From Archangiaceae bacterium (GTDB lineage Bacteria > Myxococcota > Myxococcia > Myxococcales > Myxococcaceae), in assembly GCA_016714225.1 (NCBI GenBank), contig JADJNS010000003.1, positions 310,001 to 374,000 on the forward strand: a stretch of 64,000 nucleotides of DNA, in the 5' to 3' direction. Below are positions 8,085-16,402 of the stretch, in pieces. The notes beneath the pieces were generated by a model. The model saw only the letters and a list, made by a program, of their open reading frames with translations. It had not been told where the DNA came from and did not search any database. Every line of letters starts with the position of its first letter. The stretch's first letter is position 1. The position numbers were made by a program, and so were the translations under genes.

Positions 8085-9930
8085 TCACCCGAACAGCGAC
8101 CACGACCGCTCGACGTGCCCGGTCACGGTCTCGATCGCCCCGCCGGTGGTGAAGATGTGGTTCGTGTGCTTGAGCCGCACGTGCTCGTAGCGACGCTTCT
8201 GAATGCCGGCGAGCACCGACGAGTTGATGCGGTCGAAGAACACCTCGCGCAGCTTGCTGTCGGCGGTGATGATCAGCGCCGGGTGGTGCTCGGCCACCCA
8301 CTGCTGCCACGCCGAGGCGAGCGGCACGTTCGTCACGCTGGGCAGCGCGCTGCGGCTCAAGAAGAAGTCGAGCACCGCCTTGCGGGGAAACGGAATCCAG
8401 TGGCCGACCTTGCTCTCCATGGTGAGCAGCCGCATCCACCCCCAGTAGGAAAAGACCTTGGCCCTGATGTTCTGCAGCGGCAGCTTTTTGCCGGTGAGCT
8501 GCTCGGCCCGCGCAATGAGCCGCGCGCGGCGGCCCAGCGGCTTCGCCGGCGCGTCGCTCTTCTCGTCCTCGTCTCTCTTCGGCTCGGTCACGTACATCTC
8601 GGGCTCGAGCAACAAGAGCCCCCTTCACCCGCTTCTGCGCATGCGCGGTGAAGATGGCGTTCACCGCGCCCCCGCACAGCCCGCCCAGCACCACCCCGTC
8701 GAGCTTCTCGCGCTCGCACACGTGCTCGACCAGCTGCGACGTCACCTCGGTGAACGAGCCTGAGGTCACCACCGGGAAGAACTTGTGGGTGTGGTCGGGC
8801 AGGGTGCCCGGCGCGTCGCCCAGCCCCGGCAGGTCGTACCGGAAGCAGGGCACCCGCTCTTTCAGCGCCAGCGCGTCGCTCACGAAGGTGGCCAGGCCGC
8901 CGTGACCGTCGCGCGGCACGTACCCGAAGTTCACCCACAACAGCCCGATGCGCGCGGCCGGGCCGTCGGGCACGTGCACCGTACCCACGCACCGCCCGGC
9001 GGGCAGGTCGGCCACGTCGAGCCGCCGCCGCGCCGAGCGCGCGGTCTGCGGCGCCGCGGTGGCGAGGGCGGTCGGCGCCTCGCCGTTCGAAGCGGCGGGC
9101 GTCGCTTCGGCCCAGCGGCTCAGCGTCTCGACGGTTCGCGCGAACGGCTCGGCCAGGTCCGAGACGAGGTGAAAGCTCTGCAGCCAGAACGGCGGCTTGG
9201 GAATCTTGAACGCCGCATACGCGTCGCTCTGGGCCGGCAGGCGGTCGGGCGTGCGCCCGTCGAGGTACACCGTGTACGAGCGCGGCGAGCCCTGCGGCGG
9301 GGCCGAGAACCCGTACGGCTCGGCGCTCTTCCACAGCCCCGGAGACCACGGGTAGCCCTCGACCTCGACCACCTGCCCGCCCTCGAGCGACCGCACGTAG
9401 TCTTCGCGGGTCAGCTTCTTCGCCGAGCCCGACGCCTCCATGTAGTCGGCGGCCAGCTTGCGACGGAGCATGTCCATCAGCATCGGCTTGCCGCCGGCGG
9501 GCGGCTCCCAGGCCACGCAGCCCGCGGTCAGCCCCTGACCGTGCGCCTTCTGCGCGAACAGCGCGCCCATGCGCAGGCCCAGCACGAAGACCGGCCCGGT
9601 GCTGTTGGCCCGCGCGTGGGCCAGCACCGCCTCGAGGTCGGCGTACCAGGTGTCGAAGCTCTGCTCGCGAAAGTCTCCGCTGCTCTCGCCCACCCCGCGG
9701 TAGTCGAAGCGCCAGGCCTCGAAGCCGTTGGCCGCCAGATTCCTCGCCCAGCGCACCCAGGTGAGAAACCCGTGCGAGCGCTCGAGCGACATCGGGCCGG
9801 CCATCACCACCGCGCCGCGGCGCGGCGCCGCCGCCGAATGACGCACCAGGTACAACGACTCGGCGCCCACCGGCAGGTACCCGGGGGTCTCGGTCGCCGG
9901 TATCGCTTCGCCGGGCGCCCAGACCTTCAT
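8085..9930 (-). CDS. Two-domain alpha/beta hydrolase with atypical nucleophile elbows, frameshifted
   Basis: Two reverse-strand frames join into one protein of about 614 residues if one base is removed from the C5 run at 8619-8623; the repaired junction reads KRVKGLLLLEPEMYV. The N-terminal half has DYRGVGESSG and the elbow VLGLRMGALFA, with Arg (residue 120) where Ser is expected. The second half has YDLPGLGDAPGTL and GVVLGGLCGGAVNA with Cys (about residue 417). GLR-type and GLC-type elbows recall the separate hydrolase 2 and hydrolase 1 families of exosortase-A EPS loci (from memory); here they are fused. The start overlaps the upstream glycosyltransferase stop (ATGA). Function unknown; acyl transfer or carrier editing is possible. 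Confidence 0.75.
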
Positions 9931-10949
9931 GGCGCCGCCTCGCCGCCGAGGCGCGAGCGCGCGTACTTCACCAGCGCCGAGACCGCGTCACTCAAGGTGC
10001 CGGCTTCTTCTCTCACCCCGCGGAAGTACTCGATGCCGTAGCTCAAGGTCGCGCCCGCGATGGCCACCTTCTCGAGCGGGGGAAAGACGCTGCGCGCCCC
10101 GTCGATGCCCTCGGCCACCTTGTACGCCATGCGCGAGAGCGCCTTGCCCAGCGGCGGCGAGGCCACGGTGAGCAGCAAGAACCCCCGCGACACCGGGTTC
10201 ACCAGGAACATGAAGTGCCACGGGTTCGCGTCGAGCCGGTCGGGGTGCTTCTTGTGAATGCGCGAGTCGTAGATGCCGTACTGGAAGTTCCGCCGCATCC
10301 ACACGTTCACGTCGGTGTGGTCGCTGTGGTTGGTGGTTCGCGCGGCGGCCGCGAAGTACAGCCGCGCGCCCGCCTTCTGCAGCCGCACTCCCAGCTCGCG
10401 GTCTTCCGAGCGGCCCAGGGTGCGGTCGAACCCGCCCACCGAGAGGTAGTCGGCGCGGCGAAACGAGACGTTGCCGGTGCACACCATCACCCCGCGCACC
10501 TGGGTGGGCTTCTGGGTGTAGTTGCGCACGAAGCGCGCCAGCTGCAGCGCGTGAAAGCGCTCGAACAGGGGCTTGTCGACCAGCGTGCCGTCGTAGGCGA
10601 TCTGCCCCAGCACCACGGTGTACCCGGCCTCGTGCGCCTTCAGGTGCTCGTCGAGAAACTCGGGCGGCAGCATCATGTCGTCGTCGGTGATGACCACCAC
10701 CTCGCCCGTCGCCCTGGCGATGCCGGCGTCGCGCGCCGCCGCGGCCCCCGCGTTCTTCTGGGTGACCACCGTCAGCCGGTACGCGTCTTTGCGCGCGGCC
10801 AGCACCCCGGCCACCGGCACCTTCGAGCCATCGTCGACCACGATCACCTCGAAGCGATCGGGGCTCAAGGTCTGGCGACCCAGCGCGTCCAGCAACTCTT
10901 GCAGCAGGTTCAGCCGGTCGAACGTCGAGACCACGACACTCAACTTCAT
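9927..10949 (-). CDS. Glycosyltransferase family 2
   Basis: This 340-residue GT-A enzyme has the N-terminal nucleotide-binding strands SVVVSTFDRLNLLQELL and EVIVVDDGS, the metal-binding DDDM loop in VVITDDDMMLPPEF, and a later ED motif (GRSEDRELGVRL). It uses a nucleotide sugar to extend a polysaccharide or glycolipid on the cytoplasmic face. A short hydrophobic region (FMFLVNPVSRGFLLLTVAS) may contact the membrane. The stop codon overlaps the hydrolase start by 4 bp, so the two are translationally coupled. The start codon at 10949 faces the acetyltransferase gene, leaving only a short divergent promoter region. Confidence 0.9.
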   Translation of the reverse strand: MKLSVVVSTFDRLNLLQELLDALGRQTLSPDRFEVIVVDDGSKVPVAGVLAARKDAYRLTVVTQKNAGAAAARDAGIARATGEVVVITDDDMMLPPEFLDEHLKAHEAGYTVVLGQIAYDGTLVDKPLFERFHALQLARFVRNYTQKPTQVRGVMVCTGNVSFRRADYLSVGGFDRTLGRSEDRELGVRLQKAGARLYFAAAARTTNHSDHTDVNVWMRRNFQYGIYDSRIHKKHPDRLDANPWHFMFLVNPVSRGFLLLTVASPPLGKALSRMAYKVAEGIDGARSVFPPLEKVAIAGATLSYGIEYFRGVREEAGTLSDAVSALVKYARSRLGGEAAP

Positions 10950-11026
10950 TGGCGGGGGTTTTTAGCACGCCTGCCCAAGACGCAAGGGCGCTGCGAAGCG
11001 CGCCCCGGGTGGTATGTTGCCGGCCC

Positions 11027-11620
11027 GTGCTGACAGGGCTGAACAGGTTCCTGAAGGCGGTGCGCGCCGACTACGGCTCGGTTCAGCGCTACCGCGGCAA
11101 GTACCACAAAGAGCAGATCTCGGTGGCGCGGCTGCCGGTCGACGCCTTTCGCAAGATCGGCTTCCAGATGATGCTCGCCACCCGCTTCATGGGCCTCGCC
11201 CGCGACCTCAAGGTGCCGCTCGGGCCGCAGGTGGTGAGCCGCATGATCCGCATCGTCTACGGCGCCGAGATTCACTGGAACACCGAGATCGCCCCCGGCA
11301 TCTCGATCATGCACGGCAACGGCCTGGTGCTGAGCCACCGCGCCAGGGTCGGGCCGGGCTGCATTCTCGCCCACAACGTCACCCTGGGTGAGGCGCTCGA
11401 CCCGGTGACCAAAGAGAGCGGCGCCCCCACCCTCGGGCGCGACGTGCACGTCGGGCCGGGGGCCACCCTGCTGGGGCCGATTCACGTCGGCGACGGCACC
11501 AAGATTCTCGCCGGCGCCGTGCTCACCCGCTCGGTGCCCCCCAACTCGCTGGTGAAGCCGGCCGACAGCGAGGTCGAGCAGCGCGCCGCGGCGCGCCCGA
11601 AGATCGTCGGAGGCGAATAG
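11027..11620 (+). CDS. Serine O-acetyltransferase-like hexapeptide acyltransferase
   Basis: The C-terminal two thirds is a left-handed beta-helix with the CysE-type signature: EIHWNTEIAPGISIMHGNG carries the catalytic His, followed by SHRARVGPGCILAHNVTLG and closing turns GPIHVGDGTKILAGAVL. The GTG at 11027 is chosen because an upstream ATG at 10949 would overlap the divergent glycosyltransferase start; about 197 residues result. It is shorter than CysE (about 270) because most of the helical N-domain is missing, so acetylation of a sugar or lipid intermediate is as likely as serine acetylation. It is 5 bp from the next gene. Confidence 0.8.
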   Translation: MLTGLNRFLKAVRADYGSVQRYRGKYHKEQISVARLPVDAFRKIGFQMMLATRFMGLARDLKVPLGPQVVSRMIRIVYGAEIHWNTEIAPGISIMHGNGLVLSHRARVGPGCILAHNVTLGEALDPVTKESGAPTLGRDVHVGPGATLLGPIHVGDGTKILAGAVLTRSVPPNSLVKPADSEVEQRAAARPKIVGGE

Positions 11621-11625
11621 GCGTT

Positions 11626-13296
11626 TTGAGCTCTCCCGCGCCCCGCCGCAGCTTCGCCGAGCTTCGCACCGCCGCGCTGCGCCGCGCCTGGGAGCTGCGC
11701 TGGTTGATTCTGGTCAACCTCTACCTGTTCTCGCCGGTGGTGCTCGACCGCCTTCGAAACAGCGGCACCAGCGACGTGCCCCCCTTGTTGGTGCTGTTCA
11801 CCTTCTCGGCGTCGCTGGGGTGGCTGTGGCTCTACCAGCTGCTCATCAAGCGCCCCTTCGTCGCCCACGCGCTGCTGCTGCCCTTCTACATTCTGGTGGC
11901 CGTCGACCTGTACGTCATCTTCAACCTCGACACCCGGCTCTCGTCGTCGGTGCTGTCGATCATGATGGAGAACTTCGGCGACTGGCGCGACTTCGTGCAG
12001 GCGAACTCGGTGCGGGTCTTCGGGATGATCATCCCCATCTTCACCGCCTATGGGTTCGTCATGCTCAAGCTGCGGCCGCTCGAGCTCAAGCCGCCGAAGT
12101 GGCTGTGGGTGCTGCCGGTGGCGGGGTTGACCGCCGTCTATGGGGCGGTGCGCATCGCCTCGAACGACTTCATTCACCTCGCCGCGCACGATCGCAACAC
12201 CCCGTTCGGCGTCTTCCCCCAGGGCTACCTGGCGCTCTCGGTGTACCGCGAGGTGATGAGCCAGGCCGAGCGCACCAAGAGCTTCTCCTTCGGGGCCCGG
12301 CGCACCGATGCACCCCGAGAGCCCGAGGTCTACGTGGTGGTGCTGGGCGAGAGCTCGCGCCCGCACAACTGGGGGCTCTACGGCTACGAGCGGCCCACCA
12401 CTCCCAAGCTCTCGGCGATGAGCGACCTGTTGGTCTATCGCGACATGGTCAGCCAGGCCTCCTACACCAAGGCCTCGGTGCCGCTGATTCTTACCCGGGG
12501 CAGCGCCAAAGAGCCCGACCGCGCCGCCAACGAGAAGTCGATCGTCACCGCGTACAAGGAAGCGGGCTTTCACACCTGGTGGCTGTCGACCCAGCACCGC
12601 GACCCGTTCACCGGCGCCATCAACCGCTACTCCAACGAGGCCCAGGAGCAACGCTTCGTCGAGCGCCAGCACGACGAGGCGCTGCTCAGCATGCTCGACA
12701 CCGCGCTGGGCGAGGGGGCGGCCACCGGCGGCAAGCAGCTGATCGTGGTGCACACCATGGGCAGCCACTTCACCTACACCAACCGCTACCCGCGCGAGTT
12801 CGCCACCTGGGAAGACGGCAAGAAGCAGAGCGAGCGCGACCAGCTCAAGAACTCGTACGACAACTCGATTCTCTACACCGACTTCATCGTCTCGCAGGTG
12901 ATCGACAAGGTGCGCGCCACCGGCACGCTGTCGGCGGTGCTGTACCTCTCGGACCACGGCGACAACATGAAGGACGACGACCGCCAGCTGTTCGGCCACT
13001 TCTTCAGCAACGAGTTCGATCTGCCGATACCGATGGTGCTGTGGCTCTCGCCGAAGTTCGTGGCCCGCTACCCGCAAAAGGCCGAGGCGGCGAAGGCCGC
13101 GGTGCGCATGCCCCTCAACACCGAGTCGATCTTCCACAGCCTCGCCGAGCTCGCCTCGATCGACCTGCACGACGCCAACGCGCCGCTGCGCAGCGTGTTC
13201 TCGCCCGAGCTCAAGCCGGTGACCCGCCTGGTCATCACCGACAGCGGCACCGTCGACTACGAGACGCGCCGGCCGAAACAAAAAGACGCGCCGTAG
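11626..13296 (+). CDS. Phosphoethanolamine transferase-like membrane sulfatase-fold protein
   Basis: Five hydrophobic segments occupy roughly the first 180 residues. A periplasmic alkaline-phosphatase/sulfatase domain follows, with the metal-binding LGESSRPHNWGLYGYERPTTP pattern (interrupted here at position 20 by convention: LGESSRPHNWGLYGY then ERPTTP), the nucleophile Thr in SYTKASVP, HTMGSHFTY and the closing YLSDHGDN metal motif. This is the EptA/CptA architecture, which moves phosphoethanolamine from phosphatidylethanolamine to lipid A, core sugars or other glycans. The start is a TTG 5 bp after the acetyltransferase stop. It is likely part of surface-glycan modification; the acceptor is unknown. 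The gene converges with the hexapeptide-ACP gene. Confidence 0.85.
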   Translation: MSSPAPRRSFAELRTAALRRAWELRWLILVNLYLFSPVVLDRLRNSGTSDVPPLLVLFTFSASLGWLWLYQLLIKRPFVAHALLLPFYILVAVDLYVIFNLDTRLSSSVLSIMMENFGDWRDFVQANSVRVFGMIIPIFTAYGFVMLKLRPLELKPPKWLWVLPVAGLTAVYGAVRIASNDFIHLAAHDRNTPFGVFPQGYLALSVYREVMSQAERTKSFSFGARRTDAPREPEVYVVVLGESSRPHNWGLYGYERPTTPKLSAMSDLLVYRDMVSQASYTKASVPLILTRGSAKEPDRAANEKSIVTAYKEAGFHTWWLSTQHRDPFTGAINRYSNEAQEQRFVERQHDEALLSMLDTALGEGAATGGKQLIVVHTMGSHFTYTNRYPREFATWEDGKKQSERDQLKNSYDNSILYTDFIVSQVIDKVRATGTLSAVLYLSDHGDNMKDDDRQLFGHFFSNEFDLPIPMVLWLSPKFVARYPQKAEAAKAAVRMPLNTESIFHSLAELASIDLHDANAPLRSVFSPELKPVTRLVITDSGTVDYETRRPKQKDAP

Positions 13297-13347
13297 TTCG
13301 GGTGACCGCCCTGCTTAGGTCTCGCCGCGACTTCGATGCTTCCCCCC

Positions 13348-14292
13348 TCAGGGGCCGCCCAGGCTGTCGCGCACCACTTCGCAGACCTGGCGCACGCTCT
13401 TCATGCCCATCAGCTGGGTCTCGGTGAGCGAGATGTTGAACTCCTGCTCGAGCCCCACGGTGAGGCGCAGCTGGCCCATCGAGTCCCACTTGGGAATCTG
13501 GCGGGGCCCGGCGTCGAGGTCGACGGTGGGCTCGACCGCGAAGGTGGTGGCGATCACCTGGCGCACCCGTTGAATCACCTCGGGCGGCACCTCGCCCCCG
13601 GGCACCCGGGGCCCGGCCATCGCCGAAGGCTGCGGCAGCGGCGCGGCGTGCATCACCTCGGCGAGCTCGGCGGGGTCGTCGTGCGCGTCGATCTTCTTCA
13701 GCACCCGCGCCGGCACGCCGCCCGCGATGACCCCCGCGGGAATGTCGCTCGACACCACGCTGCCGGCGGTGATTACCGAGCCATTGCCGATCTTCGAGCC
13801 CTTGAGCACCGTGACGCGCGCCGCCAGCCACACGTCGTCGCCCAGCGCGATCGGCGCGGTGGGCTTCGCCGCGCGGTTCGACGCGGCGTGAAAGTCAGAA
13901 TCGATGATGATGGCGTACGGGCCGATGCGCACCCGGCTGCCGATGGTGATGCTCTCGTCGGCTGAGATCGCCGCCCCGTAGTTGATGCTCACCGTGTCGC
14001 CGATCTGCAGCGTGCCCTGCGGCCCCGTCACCAGGTGCGACTGAACCCACATCGAGGCGAGGTTGAAGTCGCTGCCGATGGTCATCGTGCCGCGGTTCTC
14101 GATGAACGGCGCGCCGCGGGTGCGCGCGCGCGGCCCCAGCCGGGTGGCGCCGCGCAGGTGTAGCCGCGAGAGCGCCAGCTGCTCGACGTAGCGCACCGCC
14201 TTGCGACCCCGCATGGTCAGCGGCAGCTCGCTGTCGCGGTTGAACTTGCCCCACAGCTGCTGCACCAGGCTGAACATCGAGACCCCTGCCAT
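13348..14292 (-). CDS. Hexapeptide acyltransferase fused to a C-terminal acyl carrier domain
   Basis: Residues about 60-205 form a left-handed beta-helix of the LbetaH transferase type (ADESITIGSRVRIGPYA, DDVWLAARVTVLKGSKIG, ending GVIAGGVPARVLKKI). After a Pro/Ala linker, residues about 235-314 are a carrier domain with the phosphopantetheine Ser in IPKWDSMGQLRL and the helix-II sequence EQEFNISL. It therefore appears to hold an acyl chain and a transferase in one chain. It follows the ligase-fusion gene by 30 bp on the same strand, and its helix domain resembles that protein's N-domain, suggesting duplication. A cytoplasmic enzyme acylating a glycan intermediate is the best guess. Confidence 0.85.
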   Translation of the reverse strand: MAGVSMFSLVQQLWGKFNRDSELPLTMRGRKAVRYVEQLALSRLHLRGATRLGPRARTRGAPFIENRGTMTIGSDFNLASMWVQSHLVTGPQGTLQIGDTVSINYGAAISADESITIGSRVRIGPYAIIIDSDFHAASNRAAKPTAPIALGDDVWLAARVTVLKGSKIGNGSVITAGSVVSSDIPAGVIAGGVPARVLKKIDAHDDPAELAEVMHAAPLPQPSAMAGPRVPGGEVPPEVIQRVRQVIATTFAVEPTVDLDAGPRQIPKWDSMGQLRLTVGLEQEFNISLTETQLMGMKSVRQVCEVVRDSLGGP

Positions 14293-14322
14293 TGGCGCGC
14301 CACTCTACCAACGAACCCACCC

Positions 14323-16383
14323 CTATTGCGGCCGGGGCACGCTCACCAACAGCCGCCGCAGCTCTTTGCGAATCGCCTTGCCGTTGTCGGTGCGGGGTAT
14401 CTTCGCCACCTGCACCAGCGCGTAGGGCAGCTTCGGCCGCTCGACCCGCTGGGCCAGCGCGAGCAGAAAGTCGTTGAGCGGCGGCACCCCGTCGCCGGCG
14501 TAAGCCACCACCGGCACTTCTCCCGCCAGCCCCGCCGGGTCGGGCACGCCCACCACGCAGCAGTCGAGCTGCGGGTAGACCTCGCGAATCTTCGCTTCCA
14601 GCTCGAGCGGCGAAATCTTGATGCCACCGCTGTTGATCATCTCGTCGTTGCGCCCGAGCAGGCGCAGGTAGCCGTCGGCGTCGAGCACCCCGTAGTCGCC
14701 GGTGCGAAACGCGCCGTCTTCGGTGAACGCCCTCGCATTGAGCAGCTCGTTGTTCCAGTAGCCGGCGGTGACGTGGGCGCCCTTCACCACGATCTCTCCC
14801 GGCTCACCGGGCGCCGCCTCAGTGCCGTCGGGGTTCACCAGGGTGAGCGTCACGTTCGGCGAGGCCCGGCCCACCGTGTCGAGCTTGTGCTGCTCGGCGC
14901 GAAACTCCATGAACGCGCTGCGCGACGCCTCGGTCAGGCCGTAGTGCATGCACACCCGCGCGTTGGGGAACAGCTCGAGCAGCCGCCGCTTGTCGGTGGC
15001 CGACATCGGCGCGCTGCCCAGCTCGAGCACCTTGAGGCGGGGCCCCACCCGCCGGAGCAGCGCCTCGAGGGGGCCCTGAAACAGCGCCAGCCCGGCGGGC
15101 ACCACCGAGAGCGCATCGCACCGCTGGCTCTCGATCATCTTCACCATCGCCGCGGGGTTCAGCGGCCCGTCTTGCAGCACCAGCGTGCCGCCTACCGCGA
15201 ACACCGCGCGCGCGCGCCCCAGGCCGAACGAGTGGCCCAGCGGTATGGCCACGAACTCGCGTATCGACGGGTCGATGCGCATGAACGCGTTGATGTTGCG
15301 GGTGGCCTCGTTGAGGTTGTGGTGGGTCAGCCGCACCGCCTTCTTCTTGGCCGTGGTGCCCGAGGTGAACAGCAGCAGCGCGGTGTCGTTCGGCGCGATG
15401 CGCTCGTTCACGAAGTCGCGCTCGAAGCGCGACGAGGGCGCCGCGGGCACCGAGAGCAGCTCGACCGGGTCGAGCACCTTGAGCTGCTTGGGCAGCGGCG
15501 GGGTGAACGCGTCGACCAGCGCGCGCTCGGCCACCAGCACCCGCGCTTCGCAGGCCTCGGCCAGGTCGAGCACGGTGGCCCGCGCCGCGCCGTCGGTGAG
15601 CGGCACCGCCACCAGCCCGCGCGTGAGGCAGGCGTAGAACACGGTGAGAAAGTCGACCTTCGAGCCGGTCAGAAACAGCACCCGGTCGCCGGCCTTCAGC
15701 CCGTGCTCGGGGGCGGCCAGCGCGCGCCCCACGCACCCGATGCGCCGCCACAGCTCGGCGTAGCTGACCTGCCGGGTGTCGGTGACGATGGCCTCTTTGG
15801 CCGGGTTCGACAGCGCCGCGTAATAGAGCGCGTCATGCGGCAGCTTCGGCTGCGACACGATGCGGGCCGGTATGCCGGTGGCGGTGGCGCCGGGCGGCAC
15901 GATGCCGGCGACCACGCTGCCCGCGGTGACGGTGGCGCCCATGCCGATGCGCGCGCCCTTGAGCACGGTCACCCGCGGCCCCAGGTCGGCGTCGTCGCCG
16001 ATCTCGATGGGCTCGGCCCCAGACCGGGCCACGCTCAGGTCGGGGTCGCCGATGTTGTCGTCGACGATCGACACGTACGGCCCCAGGCGCACGCCACTGC
16101 CGATCACGATGCGGCGCGCCGCCGACACCACCGTGCCGAAGCCCACGCTCACGTCGTCGCCGATCGAGAGCAGCGCGTCTCGGCCGACCTTCAGCCGGGT
16201 GGGCACGATGCGCGAGCTCATCGCGAAGTTGCGCCCGATGGTGAGGGTGCCCAGGTTCTCGACCCAGCCCGCGCCGTCGAGGGTGAGGCCCGAGCCCACG
16301 GTCGAGACCGCCCGGGCGAAGCGGGCCTCGTTCAGGCCCGCGCGCACCCTGCGGGCGCGGTCGAGCAGTCGCTTCAGCGGCAC
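14323..16383 (-). CDS. Hexapeptide acyltransferase fused to an acyl-AMP ligase
   Basis: The first 185 residues are a left-handed beta-helix (ENLGTLTIGRNFAMSS, IVIGSGVRLGPYVSIVDD, GPRVTVLKGARIGMGA, ending ATGIPARIV). Residues 195-686 are an ANL ligase: LLFTSGTTAKKKAVRLTH is the P-loop, MHYGLTEASRSAF follows, FRTGDYGVLDADGYLRLLGR binds ATP, INSGGIKISPLE is the hinge, and the C-terminal DNGKAIRKEL holds the catalytic Lys. One protein could thus activate an acyl group that the next protein (14292-13348) carries and transfers. It starts about 20 bp after the GH44-like gene stop on the same strand, indicating an operon. Confidence 0.87.
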   Translation of the reverse strand: MPLKRLLDRARRVRAGLNEARFARAVSTVGSGLTLDGAGWVENLGTLTIGRNFAMSSRIVPTRLKVGRDALLSIGDDVSVGFGTVVSAARRIVIGSGVRLGPYVSIVDDNIGDPDLSVARSGAEPIEIGDDADLGPRVTVLKGARIGMGATVTAGSVVAGIVPPGATATGIPARIVSQPKLPHDALYYAALSNPAKEAIVTDTRQVSYAELWRRIGCVGRALAAPEHGLKAGDRVLFLTGSKVDFLTVFYACLTRGLVAVPLTDGAARATVLDLAEACEARVLVAERALVDAFTPPLPKQLKVLDPVELLSVPAAPSSRFERDFVNERIAPNDTALLLFTSGTTAKKKAVRLTHHNLNEATRNINAFMRIDPSIREFVAIPLGHSFGLGRARAVFAVGGTLVLQDGPLNPAAMVKMIESQRCDALSVVPAGLALFQGPLEALLRRVGPRLKVLELGSAPMSATDKRRLLELFPNARVCMHYGLTEASRSAFMEFRAEQHKLDTVGRASPNVTLTLVNPDGTEAAPGEPGEIVVKGAHVTAGYWNNELLNARAFTEDGAFRTGDYGVLDADGYLRLLGRNDEMINSGGIKISPLELEAKIREVYPQLDCCVVGVPDPAGLAGEVPVVAYAGDGVPPLNDFLLALAQRVERPKLPYALVQVAKIPRTDNGKAIRKELRRLLVSVPRPQ

Positions 16384-16402
16384 GCGCTACCCCTCGCGAA
16401 GT

